Source of the DNA: Myxococcota bacterium
Lineage (GTDB): Bacteria > Myxococcota_A > UBA796
Assembly: GCA_029251165.1 (NCBI GenBank)
Contig: JAQXDW010000074.1
Location: forward strand, 1-64,000
Reading direction: 5' to 3'
Length of the DNA: 64,000 bases
Part shown: piece by piece, positions 1-8,145 of the stretch
How the letters are laid out: the number at the start of each line of letters is the position of its first letter
Numbering within the stretch: the stretch's first letter is position 1
Position numbers and translations under genes: made by a program
Notes under the pieces: generated by a model
Told to the model about the DNA's origin: nothing
Seen by the model: only the letters and a program-made list of their open reading frames with translations
Databases searched by the model: none

Positions 1-632
1 AGGGCGTCCTGCCACTCGGTCCAGTGGGCCTCACCGGAGGCATTGCCGCGGATCTTCGGACCGTCACCCTCGTCTCCGTAGTCGGCCTCGATCTGACCCT
101 CGCGGCCTCCGATTGCGCCTGTGCCTGTGCTGGTGTCTGCACCTGCGCTTGAGGTCTGAACGGTGAGGGCGCTGTTGAGGCCCTGCGTGATTCGCTCACA
201 GGCGAGGATGATGGTCTCGATGGCTGGCGCGGTGGAGGAGGCATCGAGGTTGGGAAGCTGCCACTTGTGCGGCCAGCAGTTGTGGAGGACCATCTTGCGG
301 ACCGTGGTCTCCAGATCGGGGGCGAGGATCTCGACGGTCACGTCGCGGAGGTCGTCCAGGCCGTCCTCGATGTTGGTCCGCCAGTCGTAGAAGGAGTCGT
401 ACCCCTGATAAATTCGAGTGATCTCAATCTCTGAAAACTTTGCTTTACCAGGTATTTTTCTTACATAGGGTTCAGGCCCTAGCATGTACTCGACGATGTC
501 AGACTCGGAGACGATGTTGTTGACGGAGACAACCTTCATCTTCTCCTGCGCGATGCTGTTGATGCTGATCTTGAAGTTGAACGAGCCGAGGTACTTGTCG
601 AGATCCCAGGAGATGTCGTTCTTCGGGTACAT
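1..632 (-). CDS. Phage/CIS tail tube protein (gp19-like), 3' end outside window
   Basis: The reverse strand from 632 to the window edge encodes an uninterrupted protein beginning MYPKNDISWDLDKYLGSF. Further on it has VRKIPGKAKFSEIEITR, the tube-protein pattern in which a charged beta-hairpin is followed by a short RIYQG turn, and then a YDWR segment. This is typical of the T4 gp19-like tail tube family found in phages, tailocins and extracellular contractile injection systems, where it forms the inner tube. The ATG has GGAG six to seven bases upstream. About 210 residues are visible and the C-terminus is cut off. Because no gene precedes it on this strand, it is probably the first gene of a leftward cluster; sheath and baseplate genes would lie outside the window. 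An AT-rich patch sits inside it (about 411-486). Family assignment is by recognition, not a search. Confidence 0.8.
   Translation of the reverse strand, partial: MYPKNDISWDLDKYLGSFNFKISINSIAQEKMKVVSVNNIVSESDIVEYMLGPEPYVRKIPGKAKFSEIEITRIYQGYDSFYDWRTNIEDGLDDLRDVTVEILAPDLETTVRKMVLHNCWPHKWQLPNLDASSTAPAIETIILACERITQGLNSALTVQTSSAGADTSTGTGAIGGREGQIEADYGDEGDGPKIRGNASGEAHWTEWQDA
411..486 (-). other. AT-rich patch inside the tail tube gene
   Basis: Within the tail tube reading frame about 75 bases are markedly richer in A and T than the rest of the gene and use codons rare elsewhere here (CTA, AGA, AAA, ATA, TTT). The reading frame is intact and encodes the conserved hairpin region, so this is a local composition shift, not a break. 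Confidence 0.5.
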
Positions 633-826
633 GATGTGCTCCGTTGTCTGGTAAGAGGTCGCATCGCGTAGTCTGGAAGCGGATGACGATTGCTTCGGAC
701 TGGTCGAGATAAGCGTTGTGAAAAAGTATATAATGGCGAACCATGACGCCGCAATGACGTGCTGAAACCATTCTGTAGCGGGCGATAGACGCCGGGTGTG
801 GCGCGATGCATGAGTCTGGAGGTCGG

Positions 827-1516
827 ATGGGAATCCGCCAACGTCTGCGCAGAATGGTGAGCGCGGCTCCTCAGAAGCCCACGCGGCATCGCTGGCTTCT
901 CGATCTCACGGCCCATCGTGCAGAGCAGATCTACCGTCCGGAATTTGGACAGCCACACCGGATGAGCATCGAGGCCGCTCCCCTCAGCCGCCTGCACGCC
1001 GTGGTGCCCACGGTCGATCCCCGCTGGGCGCACACCGGCGTCTATGCTTACCCGCCGCAGGGCGACCGCACGGGCTGGCTGCACGTCACCGCAGGGCTCA
1101 GCAATCCCTGGCACGATACCATTCCGCCGCGGACTCCAGCACAGCCAGAGCAGGCCTGGTCTGGAGCTGGCGTCGAGCTGTGCATGCACAGGGAGGAGCG
1201 CTCAGCCTGGGCTGTCGATGTCCTGAGTGCAGTGATGGCGCGTCAGCAGTGCATTGCGGGTGGTGTGCTCGCTGGAGACCGCATCGCGCTCGGAGATCTC
1301 ATCGCCATCGAGCCGCTGACCCTCCCCCGTGGGCCCACGCCTCCGCCTGGGCTGACCACCCTGCTCGCGGTGCGTCCGAGCGGCATGCCGTCAGGCTTTG
1401 TGCTTCCCTATGGGCGGGTCGACTGGATCCGGCTCGTCGGGCTGACAGCGGATCAAGCAAGGCGAGCCGACAGCGATCCGGGCGGCGTCCTTCACGAGCT
1501 CGGGCTGCCCTCCTGA
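827..1516 (+). CDS. Suppressor-of-fused (SUFU) domain-like protein
   Basis: A 229-residue soluble protein starting MGIRQRLRRM. I prefer this ATG because GGAGG lies four bases upstream; an in-frame ATG at 806 lacks one. The middle reads GWLHVTAGLSNPW, then GVELCMHREERSAWAVDVL, and near the end LPYGRVDWIRLVGLT. These match the beta-strand pattern of bacterial SUFU-like proteins (a theme of 'tlvTsGLs', 'ElviElp..wa..lL' and a late 'v.fl.lvpLt' strand). Their role in bacteria is poorly known; some are immunity-like partners of toxins. The 3' end overlaps the convergent dienelactone hydrolase gene by 25 bases. It lies back to back with the tail tube gene, but nothing in the sequence ties the two functionally. 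Family call moderate. Confidence 0.6.
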   Translation: MGIRQRLRRMVSAAPQKPTRHRWLLDLTAHRAEQIYRPEFGQPHRMSIEAAPLSRLHAVVPTVDPRWAHTGVYAYPPQGDRTGWLHVTAGLSNPWHDTIPPRTPAQPEQAWSGAGVELCMHREERSAWAVDVLSAVMARQQCIAGGVLAGDRIALGDLIAIEPLTLPRGPTPPPGLTTLLAVRPSGMPSGFVLPYGRVDWIRLVGLTADQARRADSDPGGVLHELGLPS

Positions 1517-2307
1517 GCCGTCGGCTTGAGCCGCTCATCGAGGAAGGAGAGGACGCGATCACGGGCCTCGCGGGTCGGGTGTCCAGCCTCATCGACGAGG
1601 TCACGGGTCAGCACTGCGTGAGCGAGCAGCGGGATGCCGTGAGGATTGCCTGGCGCGGAAGAGATCTCGATTCCCTCAAACCCATCCCCGAGCGCCTCTC
1701 GGAGTGCCTGGAAGCGGCTGCCGGGACACATCAGATCTCCGGTGAAGCGGAGGCCGAGCACCTTGATGCCTTCTTGCTGGGTCCGTCGCTGTACCTCGGC
1801 AAGCTCAGACGCGGTGAGCTGGAGGGCTGCTGAGTGAGCGCCTGAGATGGACAGCGGCAGAGACGGCTGGCTGAGGATGGGGGCCATGACCACCGGATCC
1901 GCAAGCAGCCCGAGGGCGAAGTTGCCGGTGAGGCACATCCCGATCACTCCGACGCCCGGACCACCCAGCTCGGCATGCGTGTCGCGACACAGGGAACGAA
2001 TCCAGTCTGTGACCGGGCTCTTTCGGCGTCGCGAGAGGACTCGAAACTCCTTGTTGATGCACGCGCGCGCGAGCTCTCGGCCGACGTACCGGGCACCGAA
2101 CGGCCGGCCAGGCTCGCCAAAGAGGTGCGGCATCAGGACGGTGTAGCCACAGTCCGCCACGGTCCGACCGAGCTGCGCGGCCTCTGGGGTCAGTCCAGGG
2201 ATCTCGTGCACGATGACGACCCCTGGACCCTGTCCCCGGCGAAACACGGTCCTTACGGAGCCCTCATAGCAACGACTCTGCTCGGTGAAGCCTTTCAATC
2301 TGCTCAT
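1492..2307 (-). CDS. Dienelactone hydrolase family protein
   Basis: A 271-residue alpha/beta hydrolase. After MSRLKGFTEQ the chain has VVIVHEIPGLTPEAAQLGRTVADCGY, the usual start of the fold, then the nucleophile elbow GVIGMCLTGNF with Cys in place of Ser, as in dienelactone hydrolases. An Asp in LRFTGDLMCPGSRF and a His in GNPHGIPLL complete a plausible Cys-Asp-His triad. Dienelactone hydrolases open lactone rings in aromatic degradation, but many family members have other ester or lactone substrates, and no aromatic pathway genes are nearby. I start at 2307 because the upstream extension is low complexity. The 3' end overlaps the convergent SUFU-like gene. Substrate unknown. Confidence 0.85.
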   Translation of the reverse strand: MSRLKGFTEQSRCYEGSVRTVFRRGQGPGVVIVHEIPGLTPEAAQLGRTVADCGYTVLMPHLFGEPGRPFGARYVGRELARACINKEFRVLSRRRKSPVTDWIRSLCRDTHAELGGPGVGVIGMCLTGNFALGLLADPVVMAPILSQPSLPLSISGAHSAALQLTASELAEVQRRTQQEGIKVLGLRFTGDLMCPGSRFQALREALGDGFEGIEISSAPGNPHGIPLLAHAVLTRDLVDEAGHPTREARDRVLSFLDERLKPTAQEGSPSS

Positions 2308-2344
2308 GCTGTAGACGTATCGTCTGGCCGCACCGGCTGGCGAG

Positions 2345-3274
2345 CTAAACGGCCTGAAGCTCTGGTTGTTCCTCAGCCATCGTTGCCTTTCTGGTGCGGA
2401 CCTCAGTGACCCACAGGCTTGCCATCTCAGAGGCACTCCGCGGCTGTGCTTCCTGCTTCAGGGCGCTGTAGACGTCTCCGGCTTCCTTGTCGGTGTGGAA
2501 GGCCCCCTGCTTGACTGCCCATCCAATGGCGGCATCGGCGCTCTTGAAGACCCGCGGGGTCTCCTGCTCGATGCGCTCCTGCTCAGCACGGGTCAGTCCA
2601 CCGTAGACTGCTTCCTCGATCTTCTCGGGAATACCAGCCCAGGAGCCGGAGTCGTCCCAGATGGTGATTCCGGAGCGTCCGCGACGGGCCCAGAGAATCT
2701 GGATTCCCCGGCGGTTGCGGTCCTCGACGACCTGGAGCTGGAGGTTGATGCATCGCGAGAGCCGTGCAATCTCGGTCTGGGTGATTGAGGAGCGGACCAC
2801 GGATGCAGCGTTTGCGTCTCGTGAGTCCTGGAGGTGGTAGATCCAGAGAGAGTCGGTTCCCCAGCGGGTGACAGCATCCTGGAGCTGACGCATTGCGAGC
2901 GCCTTCTTCTGGAAGCCGGCCATCAGGTTCTTTGTGCGACCCTTCTCGCGGTCCACCATCGCCTGGACCACAAACGGCGTGATGATCGCTGTGAGGGAGT
3001 CCACCACGATGGTCTTTACTCCGCTGCCAGGCATGTTCTCCTGGAGAATCCGGCTGATGGAATCGGGATCGACGTTGTCGTGGGCGTGGTCTGAGAGGGA
3101 GTAGACCTCATCATCTGAGGTCTCCAGGACCTCTGAGAAGCGGTGATCTGCATCGATGACCAGCTTGGTTCCGGCCATGCGAGATGCGAACGTGGACTTT
3201 CCAGAACCTGGGTACCCGACGATGGACCAGTGTCGAGGGGGGTACTGGGGCTTGATCATCTTACGAAAACCCAT
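2345..3274 (-). CDS. RecA-like P-loop ATPase (AAA_24/Sak4-like)
   Basis: A 309-residue protein with Walker A GYPGSGKST at residues 20-28 and a Walker B strand TIVVD at about 88-92, followed by SLTAIITPFVVQAM. The spacing and the short RecA core, with 'IDADHRF' after the P-loop, match the phage-type AAA_24 group that includes Sak4 single-strand annealing recombinases. The ATG at 3274 has AAGGAGA six bases upstream; a longer reading of the frame is not needed. The last ~80 residues are polar and helical. It is divergently placed from a second ATPase of the same kind (3511-4437). A recombination or repair role is inference; ATP binding is supported by motif. Confidence 0.75.
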   Translation of the reverse strand: MGFRKMIKPQYPPRHWSIVGYPGSGKSTFASRMAGTKLVIDADHRFSEVLETSDDEVYSLSDHAHDNVDPDSISRILQENMPGSGVKTIVVDSLTAIITPFVVQAMVDREKGRTKNLMAGFQKKALAMRQLQDAVTRWGTDSLWIYHLQDSRDANAASVVRSSITQTEIARLSRCINLQLQVVEDRNRRGIQILWARRGRSGITIWDDSGSWAGIPEKIEEAVYGGLTRAEQERIEQETPRVFKSADAAIGWAVKQGAFHTDKEAGDVYSALKQEAQPRSASEMASLWVTEVRTRKATMAEEQPELQAV

Positions 3275-3450
3275 GATGAGTCTCCTTCTGGGGTGGTGTT
3301 GACGCTGCAAGTACCTGTTCAATATCCGGTCTGAAAAGGACCGAAAAGGGCACTTTGGGACAGATTGTGACCGCAAATTAGGGTTGCGGAATGAGGTTGT
3401 TTGTGACAGGGAATCCATTCCGAAGGTTGGACATTCCGCTGTCGTTCCTT

Positions 3451-3470
3451 TACTGTAAATCTGTTCAGTG
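3451..3470. promoter_or_regulatory. LexA-like SOS box
   Basis: The sequence TACTGTAAATCTGTTCAGTG contains CTG-N10-CAG (3453-3468) and is nearly palindromic. It fits 16 of 17 positions of the Myxococcus xanthus LexA consensus as I remember it (CTRHAMRYBYGTTCAGS). It lies 41 bases before the start codon of the ATPase at 3511, in a sensible operator position, and about 180 bases from the divergent ATPase. Confidence 0.6.
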
Positions 3471-3510
3471 AGCATGCCCTTTCAGCATCCTCCACACCTT
3501 CGGAGAAAAG

Positions 3511-4437
3511 ATGAGCCTCTTTTCGCGAGCCAGACTGGAGAAGTCCTCCCTCTGCATGGCGATTACCGGTGGGCCAGGCACCGGCAAAACGTACACCTCT
3601 CTCAAGGTCGGCACACACCTCGGCGAGCGGATCTGCCTGATCGACGCTGAGCATGGCCGTGCCAGTCTCTATGCTCGTGAGTTTGAGTTCGACACCGCTG
3701 TCCTGCCGAACTTCCACCCCCGCACCTACGTTCACTACCTCAAGGCTGCAATGGCAGAGGAGTACGATGTCATCATCATCGATGGCATCACCCCGGAGTG
3801 GGATGGCCAGGGCGGTTGCCTCCATCAGGTCGATGACATCCAGCGGCGCGGGGGCAACAAGGCCTCCGCATGGTCTCAGATCACCCCGCTCCATGATGAC
3901 TTCATTCGTGCCGTCATGGACTGCAACACGCACCTCATCTGCACGGTCCGGGGCCGAGAGCGCTACGCCATCGACACCGACAACGAGGGCCGCAACCGCG
4001 TCGTAAAGCTGGGACTCGGTCCAATCCAGCAGGACAAGGTCTCCTTTGAGTTTCCGATCATCGGGACCATGGACTCCCAGCACAACCTCCAGATCGTGAA
4101 GACCGTCTGCCACTCCTTAAAGGGGGCGGTGATGTTCGAGCCTGGCGAAGACCTGGCGCGAATCCTCTCGGAGTGGCTGGAGGGAGACAGCTACCACGAT
4201 CGCACTGCCTACCTCGGCGACGAGCAGGTCAACGCTGCGATGAGTGCCGCAGTACGCACCAACCGCTGGACGATGAATCAGATCACAGCGCTCATCCGAA
4301 GCTACAGCGCTGACAGTGTCGCTACCCTTGGTGCCGAGAGTCGTCGCAAGCTCGTCAACGCCCTCACGGCCTCCACTGGTGGGGAGTGGGTGACCTACAA
4401 CCTCAAGGCGCAAGGCGCTCGCCACCGGGCAAGCTGA
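3511..4437 (+). CDS. RecA-like P-loop ATPase (AAA_24/Sak4-like), LexA-box controlled
   Basis: A 308-residue protein with Walker A GGPGTGKT at 20-27, ICLIDAEHGR after it (the Asp-Glu often seen at the second strand of RecA folds), Walker B YDVIIIDG ending at D91, and HLICTVRGRERYAID, a sensor-like strand. This layout matches phage-derived nucleotide-binding proteins of the AAA_24 group, including Sak4 recombinases. A GGAGAAAAG motif precedes the ATG. The upstream LexA-like box suggests DNA-damage induction. It resembles the divergent ATPase in size and motif order but the two are only distantly similar. The C-terminal ~70 residues (RTNRWTMNQITALIRSY onward) form a small helical domain of unknown role. 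Confidence 0.75.
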   Translation: MSLFSRARLEKSSLCMAITGGPGTGKTYTSLKVGTHLGERICLIDAEHGRASLYAREFEFDTAVLPNFHPRTYVHYLKAAMAEEYDVIIIDGITPEWDGQGGCLHQVDDIQRRGGNKASAWSQITPLHDDFIRAVMDCNTHLICTVRGRERYAIDTDNEGRNRVVKLGLGPIQQDKVSFEFPIIGTMDSQHNLQIVKTVCHSLKGAVMFEPGEDLARILSEWLEGDSYHDRTAYLGDEQVNAAMSAAVRTNRWTMNQITALIRSYSADSVATLGAESRRKLVNALTASTGGEWVTYNLKAQGARHRAS

Positions 4438-4452
4438 TAAGCCTCCTCAACC

Positions 4453-5301
4453 ATGGAGGGAGCCATCGCCCGGAAGCCCAGCCAGGACACCGCGCTGCAT
4501 GCCTTCAATGTCCTCACGCAGCTGGGCGCAGGGCATGAGGAGCGGGCGTGGCTGCTCCAGCACCTCCACGTCGAGGTTGGGCGTACACCTCCAGATGACC
4601 GGATGACTGCGGAGCTGCTCGCACTGGGTCGGGTACGGAGCCTTCGCGCGCTCACCGTTGTCCGTGGCTTCGGACGGCGTCGGGTCGCGAACCTTCGGAT
4701 CGCGCTTGGGCGGCTGACCCTGCCTGAGAACCTGGAGCACCTCCTCCACACCCTCACAAAGGTGCCCCCAGATATCCCTGAGGTCAGCTTTCCACACCCC
4801 CTCGGTGAAGACGCCTCCTTCCCTCCTCTCATCGCCAGGCGCTTGCTCCTGGAGGCCTCAACGGTGCAGGGTGTCCCCATCGAGCTGCCGGGGTTTTCGT
4901 TCTCTCATCCCCGCATTCATAACTTTCGAGATGCTCTTCGATTGCCGATGCCTGGCAGCGCGATCATCATCGGCGGGGGCTACGTCGGTGTCGAGATTGG
5001 ACTGGCCTGGGCGGCGCAGGGGTGCCGGGTGACCATCGTCGACTCCCGGCGTCAGCTCCTCTCGGGCTTCATTCCGTCCTTCGTTGCGCCCATCCTGGAG
5101 GATGTCGCCGCCGCTGGGATCGGCGTTGTCCTGGAGACGGATGCCGTGGGCTGGGCGCTGCGGGGGGAGCAGGTGCTGGTGTTCACCGAGAGCGATGATG
5201 GTCCGCTTTCCCTGTGGGCCGAGTCGGTGATCGTGGCCATCGGGGTCCAGGCGGCGCTCAGTCCGACCACAGGCCCTTCGCTTCTGACATCAGCTGACTG
5301 A
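4453..5301 (+). CDS. FAD-less pyridine-nucleotide (Rossmann) protein with helical N-domain
   Basis: A 282-residue protein 15 bases after the ATPase gene. Residues about 175-270 hold a clear NAD(P)-binding Rossmann unit of the disulphide-oxidoreductase type: SAIIIGGGYVGVEIGLAWA, then VTIVDSRRQLL and AESVIVAIGV. The FAD-binding dinucleotide fold and redox Cys pair that normally surround it are absent. The first ~130 residues are helical; LRALTVVRGFGRRRVANLRIAL resembles a helix-hairpin-helix or ruler-like motif. So this looks like one NAD domain of a larger enzyme family joined to an unrelated domain. There is no good ribosome site before the ATG, so the start is uncertain. The 3' end overlaps the convergent TerB-like gene by 44 bases. 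Function unknown. Confidence 0.65.
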   Translation: MEGAIARKPSQDTALHAFNVLTQLGAGHEERAWLLQHLHVEVGRTPPDDRMTAELLALGRVRSLRALTVVRGFGRRRVANLRIALGRLTLPENLEHLLHTLTKVPPDIPEVSFPHPLGEDASFPPLIARRLLLEASTVQGVPIELPGFSFSHPRIHNFRDALRLPMPGSAIIIGGGYVGVEIGLAWAAQGCRVTIVDSRRQLLSGFIPSFVAPILEDVAAAGIGVVLETDAVGWALRGEQVLVFTESDDGPLSLWAESVIVAIGVQAALSPTTGPSLLTSAD

Positions 5302-5653
5302 GCCGGATGGTCCAGTCTTCCAGCCGGTTCAGCTCATCGGTGCTCATCGAGAACCGTGTGCCGATCACCTTGATCATCGCGCGCTCTCTGCGGTCAAAGA
5401 CACCATCGACGTATGCAAGCTCTAGCAGGGCAAGGACAACCTTTGTGCACGACTCTCGACTGGAGAACGGCACAGGCAGTGCGTCGAGCGGATCGTCTGG
5501 AAGCTCAGTATCTGCGGGCAGCGCCATCTCACGCCGGAGGGCTCGAAGCCGCTGCTCTTCGGTCTGATCAAACTCACCGTCAGAGTGGACGAGGTGGATG
5601 GCGAGCGCGAGGAAGCTCTTGCGCTCGCTGAGGCTGAGTGTGTCGAGGAACAT
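5258..5653 (-). CDS. TerB-like domain protein
   Basis: A 131-residue acidic helical protein. It shows two related halves, FLALAIHLVHSDGEFDQTEEQRL and VVLALLELAYVDGVFDRRERAMI, each with a 'D-G-x-F-D/E' turn after a hydrophobic helix. This is the TerB/DjlA metal-binding signature (helix, Asp-Gly-x-hydrophobic-acidic turn, Glu-rich helix). TerB-like domains bind divalent metal and are found in tellurite-resistance and membrane stress systems; no other ter genes are here. I start at 5653 (GGAG upstream); the longer reading adds only low-complexity sequence. It overlaps the 3' end of the convergent Rossmann gene. Confidence 0.75.
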   Translation of the reverse strand: MFLDTLSLSERKSFLALAIHLVHSDGEFDQTEEQRLRALRREMALPADTELPDDPLDALPVPFSSRESCTKVVLALLELAYVDGVFDRRERAMIKVIGTRFSMSTDELNRLEDWTIRLSQLMSEAKGLWSD

Positions 5654-5818
5654 GGCCTGGCTCCGTGTGAAGCACCCCCCTAACGTCAAAGAGACCCGCA
5701 CCGTAAGAAGGGGCCTTCCCTGCTGGGAGCATGCGGACTTTCCTGGACAGCGCTGGTCGTGGCCCACTGGTCTGTGAGGGCATCGCCGAGCCTCCAGTAG
5801 ATCGGATATCGAGGCGCC

Positions 5819-6250
5819 ATGACGTTTAGAAGCATCATCTCTGCGCTAATCCTCTCTGGAGCCGCTGCTCTCCTTCTCGCGACCTCCCCGATGGAGTCTC
5901 CAGAGTCTCCATCAGGCCCGCCGCCTGAGGCGCCTCCGGCAGCACCCGAGCCCGCCAAGCCCTCGCCGGTCTCGCTGTCTGGGCGGCAGGTCTGGATGGT
6001 CAACGCACCAGAGGAGGACTGTGCTGCTGCGGAGGCCCTCGGTCTGAGGGTCACCTGTGAGCCAGAGCGTCCTGGAGCCGCTGGTCCAGAGCTGATCGTC
6101 TGGTGTCCGGAGATCAGCCAGGCATCTTCGGAGATGCTCCTCGCTGCGCTGTCTCTGGAGGGCTTCACAGTCCGAACCTGGGAGAGCCAGCCGGTCGAAA
6201 CGAGCGCCGACGAGTGCGGCGAATTCTATGAGATCACGCTGCGCTACTGA
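5819..6250 (+). CDS. Exported Pro-rich protein of unknown function
   Basis: A 143-residue protein with a signal peptide (MTFRSIISALILSGAAALLLA), a Pro/Ala/Glu linker (about 25-50), and a small C-terminal part with four Cys residues (EEDC, VTC, VWC, DEC) that could form disulphides outside the cytoplasm. GAGG precedes the ATG. I do not recognise the C-terminal domain. It is divergent from the TerB-like gene and no operon partner follows. Confidence 0.65.
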   Translation: MTFRSIISALILSGAAALLLATSPMESPESPSGPPPEAPPAAPEPAKPSPVSLSGRQVWMVNAPEEDCAAAEALGLRVTCEPERPGAAGPELIVWCPEISQASSEMLLAALSLEGFTVRTWESQPVETSADECGEFYEITLRY

Positions 6251-6582
6251 GCCATGGAGAGCAGGGGCACAAGCTAGCTGGATCCTGTACTGCGGAGCAT
6301 TCGTCTGGCATGCGCTCACCGGCTGGCTGCTCATCGAGGTGGAGTCGCCTCATGGCTGTTCAGGTCATGCCTCAGGCTTGAGGGCCTCTCATGCAGCGAT
6401 CGTAGAATTGTACACGAAGACCGGGGGGTACCTCTGACAAGGGCCGCATCCAGGTCCCCGTGTGGCAACAGTTCTTGTGTGAGCCAACTCACTCGACCTG
6501 TACATGAGCAAGGATTGTGCAACTCTGAGAGTCAGCTTCCGCAGGTTTTCTTGTGTCTGAGGATTTCCATGTGGAAATTTCC
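6251..6582. other. Non-coding gap with an imperfect hairpin
   Basis: No credible gene on either strand. Near 6560-6583 GAGGATTTCC and GGAAATTTCCTC form an imperfect hairpin just after the stop of the leftward zincin gene. It could end that transcript, although a clear run of T on that strand is lacking. Confidence 0.35.
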
Positions 6583-8145
6583 TCAGTCAAATTTCTTGGG
6601 AATTTCTACTGCCTTGAGCCGCTCTCCAGAGCTCAATGTCAACTCCAGCGCGCCCTCTACAGCACGAAGGGTTCCGCTCAGCTGTCGGCCAGGTCCGGGC
6701 CACTGCCAGCGCATGGCTGTGCCGTGCAGACGCAGCACCCGAAATTCTCCAGGCTGTCCGCTCAGCTCGACCCACAGCAGCGCCCTGCTGGTATCCAGCC
6801 GGAGGGTGAGGCTGTCAGCAAGATCGCTGCCGAGCGCTGAGAGCGGGAGACGGTATGCGACCTCCGGACGGTGGGAGGTGAAGGTGTCTGCTGCTGTGGC
6901 TGGACAGGTCCAGCTCAGCGCGACCTCATCTCCAGCCGTCCCGGAGAACACCACGGACGCCAGCGGCGTGAGGGGATCGCCAGAGACGCGCAGCGGCGTG
7001 AGGTGCTCAGGACGCTTGGGATCGAGCTGTTGGAGGCGGAAGACCCCAGCGCCAGGCCTACAGGTTGCCTCTCCAGAGACGGTCCAGCGTCGGTGCCCCT
7101 GTGCCAGCGCAGCGCGACACCAGCAGGCGTGCTGTCCCCGGGCGCGCTCGAGGATGGTGCTGATCTGACCCTCCCCGGAGCTGAGGTTTCCGATCTGGGC
7201 ATCAGAGAAGCCCAGGTTGCGGTTCCCGTTGGAAACGTTCGCCGTACACTCTGGCTCGCCACACTGCCCCCCTGGACGCTCGTCGCAGCGGTCGGAGGGG
7301 GTGACCGCTGAGCAGTCATAGCAGACCTGCGTTGCCCAGATGCTCTCGGGATCGATGTTCAGGTCTGGACCGCACTCACAGCAGCACGAGCTCCCGGTGC
7401 CCTGCATGATGTTTGAGTCGGGGTAGGGGGCCTCGTCGATGCCCAGGCAGGTGTGCCCGAGGCCGAAGATGTGGCCGAATTCGTGCTGGTTGACTTCGTA
7501 CAGGAATTCCTCACCGGGCGTGGCCGGTAGCCGGGAGACCTCGATGTAGACATAGGGTGCACACCCTGCACTCCAGCGGCTGGTGTAGGCGGTGGCGAAA
7601 GAGGTGCCGATGCCGGAGACGCTGTTGTCGAACACCAGGAGGTTGAGGGCGTATGGGTCAATGATCTCGGAGTCGGTGCAGCCCTGAGTCGCAGCCCGAA
7701 GGTCAGCGATTGCGGTCCCGGAGTGGGTCAGCGGGGTGCGGATTCCCCGCCCGGCACGGATGACATTCTGGCATCCCGAGCTGTCCTCGATGTCGTCAAA
7801 GAATCGGTGGCTCTTGTAGCGAAAGGTCACGCACTGCTCGGGATGCTCGAGATCGCAGACTGGATCGCCTGCCTCAGTGATGAATGTCTCCGTCAGTGCC
7901 GTGATGTGGCTGCAAGGCCAGCGCGTGTCCCCGGGAGGGCAGTCGGTGATCGACTCCGCTGATTGGATGGGTGCGTCCGGGTGATCGGTGACCACCGAGA
8001 AGTGAACATCGAACGGGGGAAGCTGACGCTGGAGCTCGGCCTCACATGCATCCTCGAAGATGTCCTCCGACAGCAGCGGAGGCGGCGCGGTGTCGACCGA
8101 GGATGCTTCTTCTGCGTGGGTGCAGGCGAGGAGCAGGGCTACCAT
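6583..8145 (-). CDS. Secreted zincin metalloprotease, predicted lipoprotein
   Basis: A 520-residue protein with the metzincin/zincin site HEFGHIFGLGH at 221-231 (HExxHxxGxxH; three zinc ligands and the catalytic Glu). Downstream are SNIMQ, a possible Met-turn region, and a Cys cluster CCCEC. The C-terminal third is beta-rich without a known domain. The chain begins MVALLLACTH: seven residues, then a lipobox Cys, with no basic residue. The ATG overlaps the stop of the FG-GAP gene (ATGGTAG), implying translational coupling. A longer in-frame reading to 8298 would run through the FG-GAP gene in another frame and is unlikely. Probably acts at the cell surface; substrate unknown. Confidence 0.75.
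   Translation of the reverse strand: MVALLLACTHAEEASSVDTAPPPLLSEDIFEDACEAELQRQLPPFDVHFSVVTDHPDAPIQSAESITDCPPGDTRWPCSHITALTETFITEAGDPVCDLEHPEQCVTFRYKSHRFFDDIEDSSGCQNVIRAGRGIRTPLTHSGTAIADLRAATQGCTDSEIIDPYALNLLVFDNSVSGIGTSFATAYTSRWSAGCAPYVYIEVSRLPATPGEEFLYEVNQHEFGHIFGLGHTCLGIDEAPYPDSNIMQGTGSSCCCECGPDLNIDPESIWATQVCYDCSAVTPSDRCDERPGGQCGEPECTANVSNGNRNLGFSDAQIGNLSSGEGQISTILERARGQHACWCRAALAQGHRRWTVSGEATCRPGAGVFRLQQLDPKRPEHLTPLRVSGDPLTPLASVVFSGTAGDEVALSWTCPATAADTFTSHRPEVAYRLPLSALGSDLADSLTLRLDTSRALLWVELSGQPGEFRVLRLHGTAMRWQWPGPGRQLSGTLRAVEGALELTLSSGERLKAVEIPKKFD

Noticed and set aside
710..740. TATAAT at 729-734 as a promoter for the SUFU-like gene
   Set aside because: No -35 element at 16-18 bases upstream; could be chance in an AT-rich spot.
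3300..3345. Second LexA-like site near CCTGTTCAATAT
   Set aside because: Only about 11 of 17 positions fit and the CAG arm is missing.
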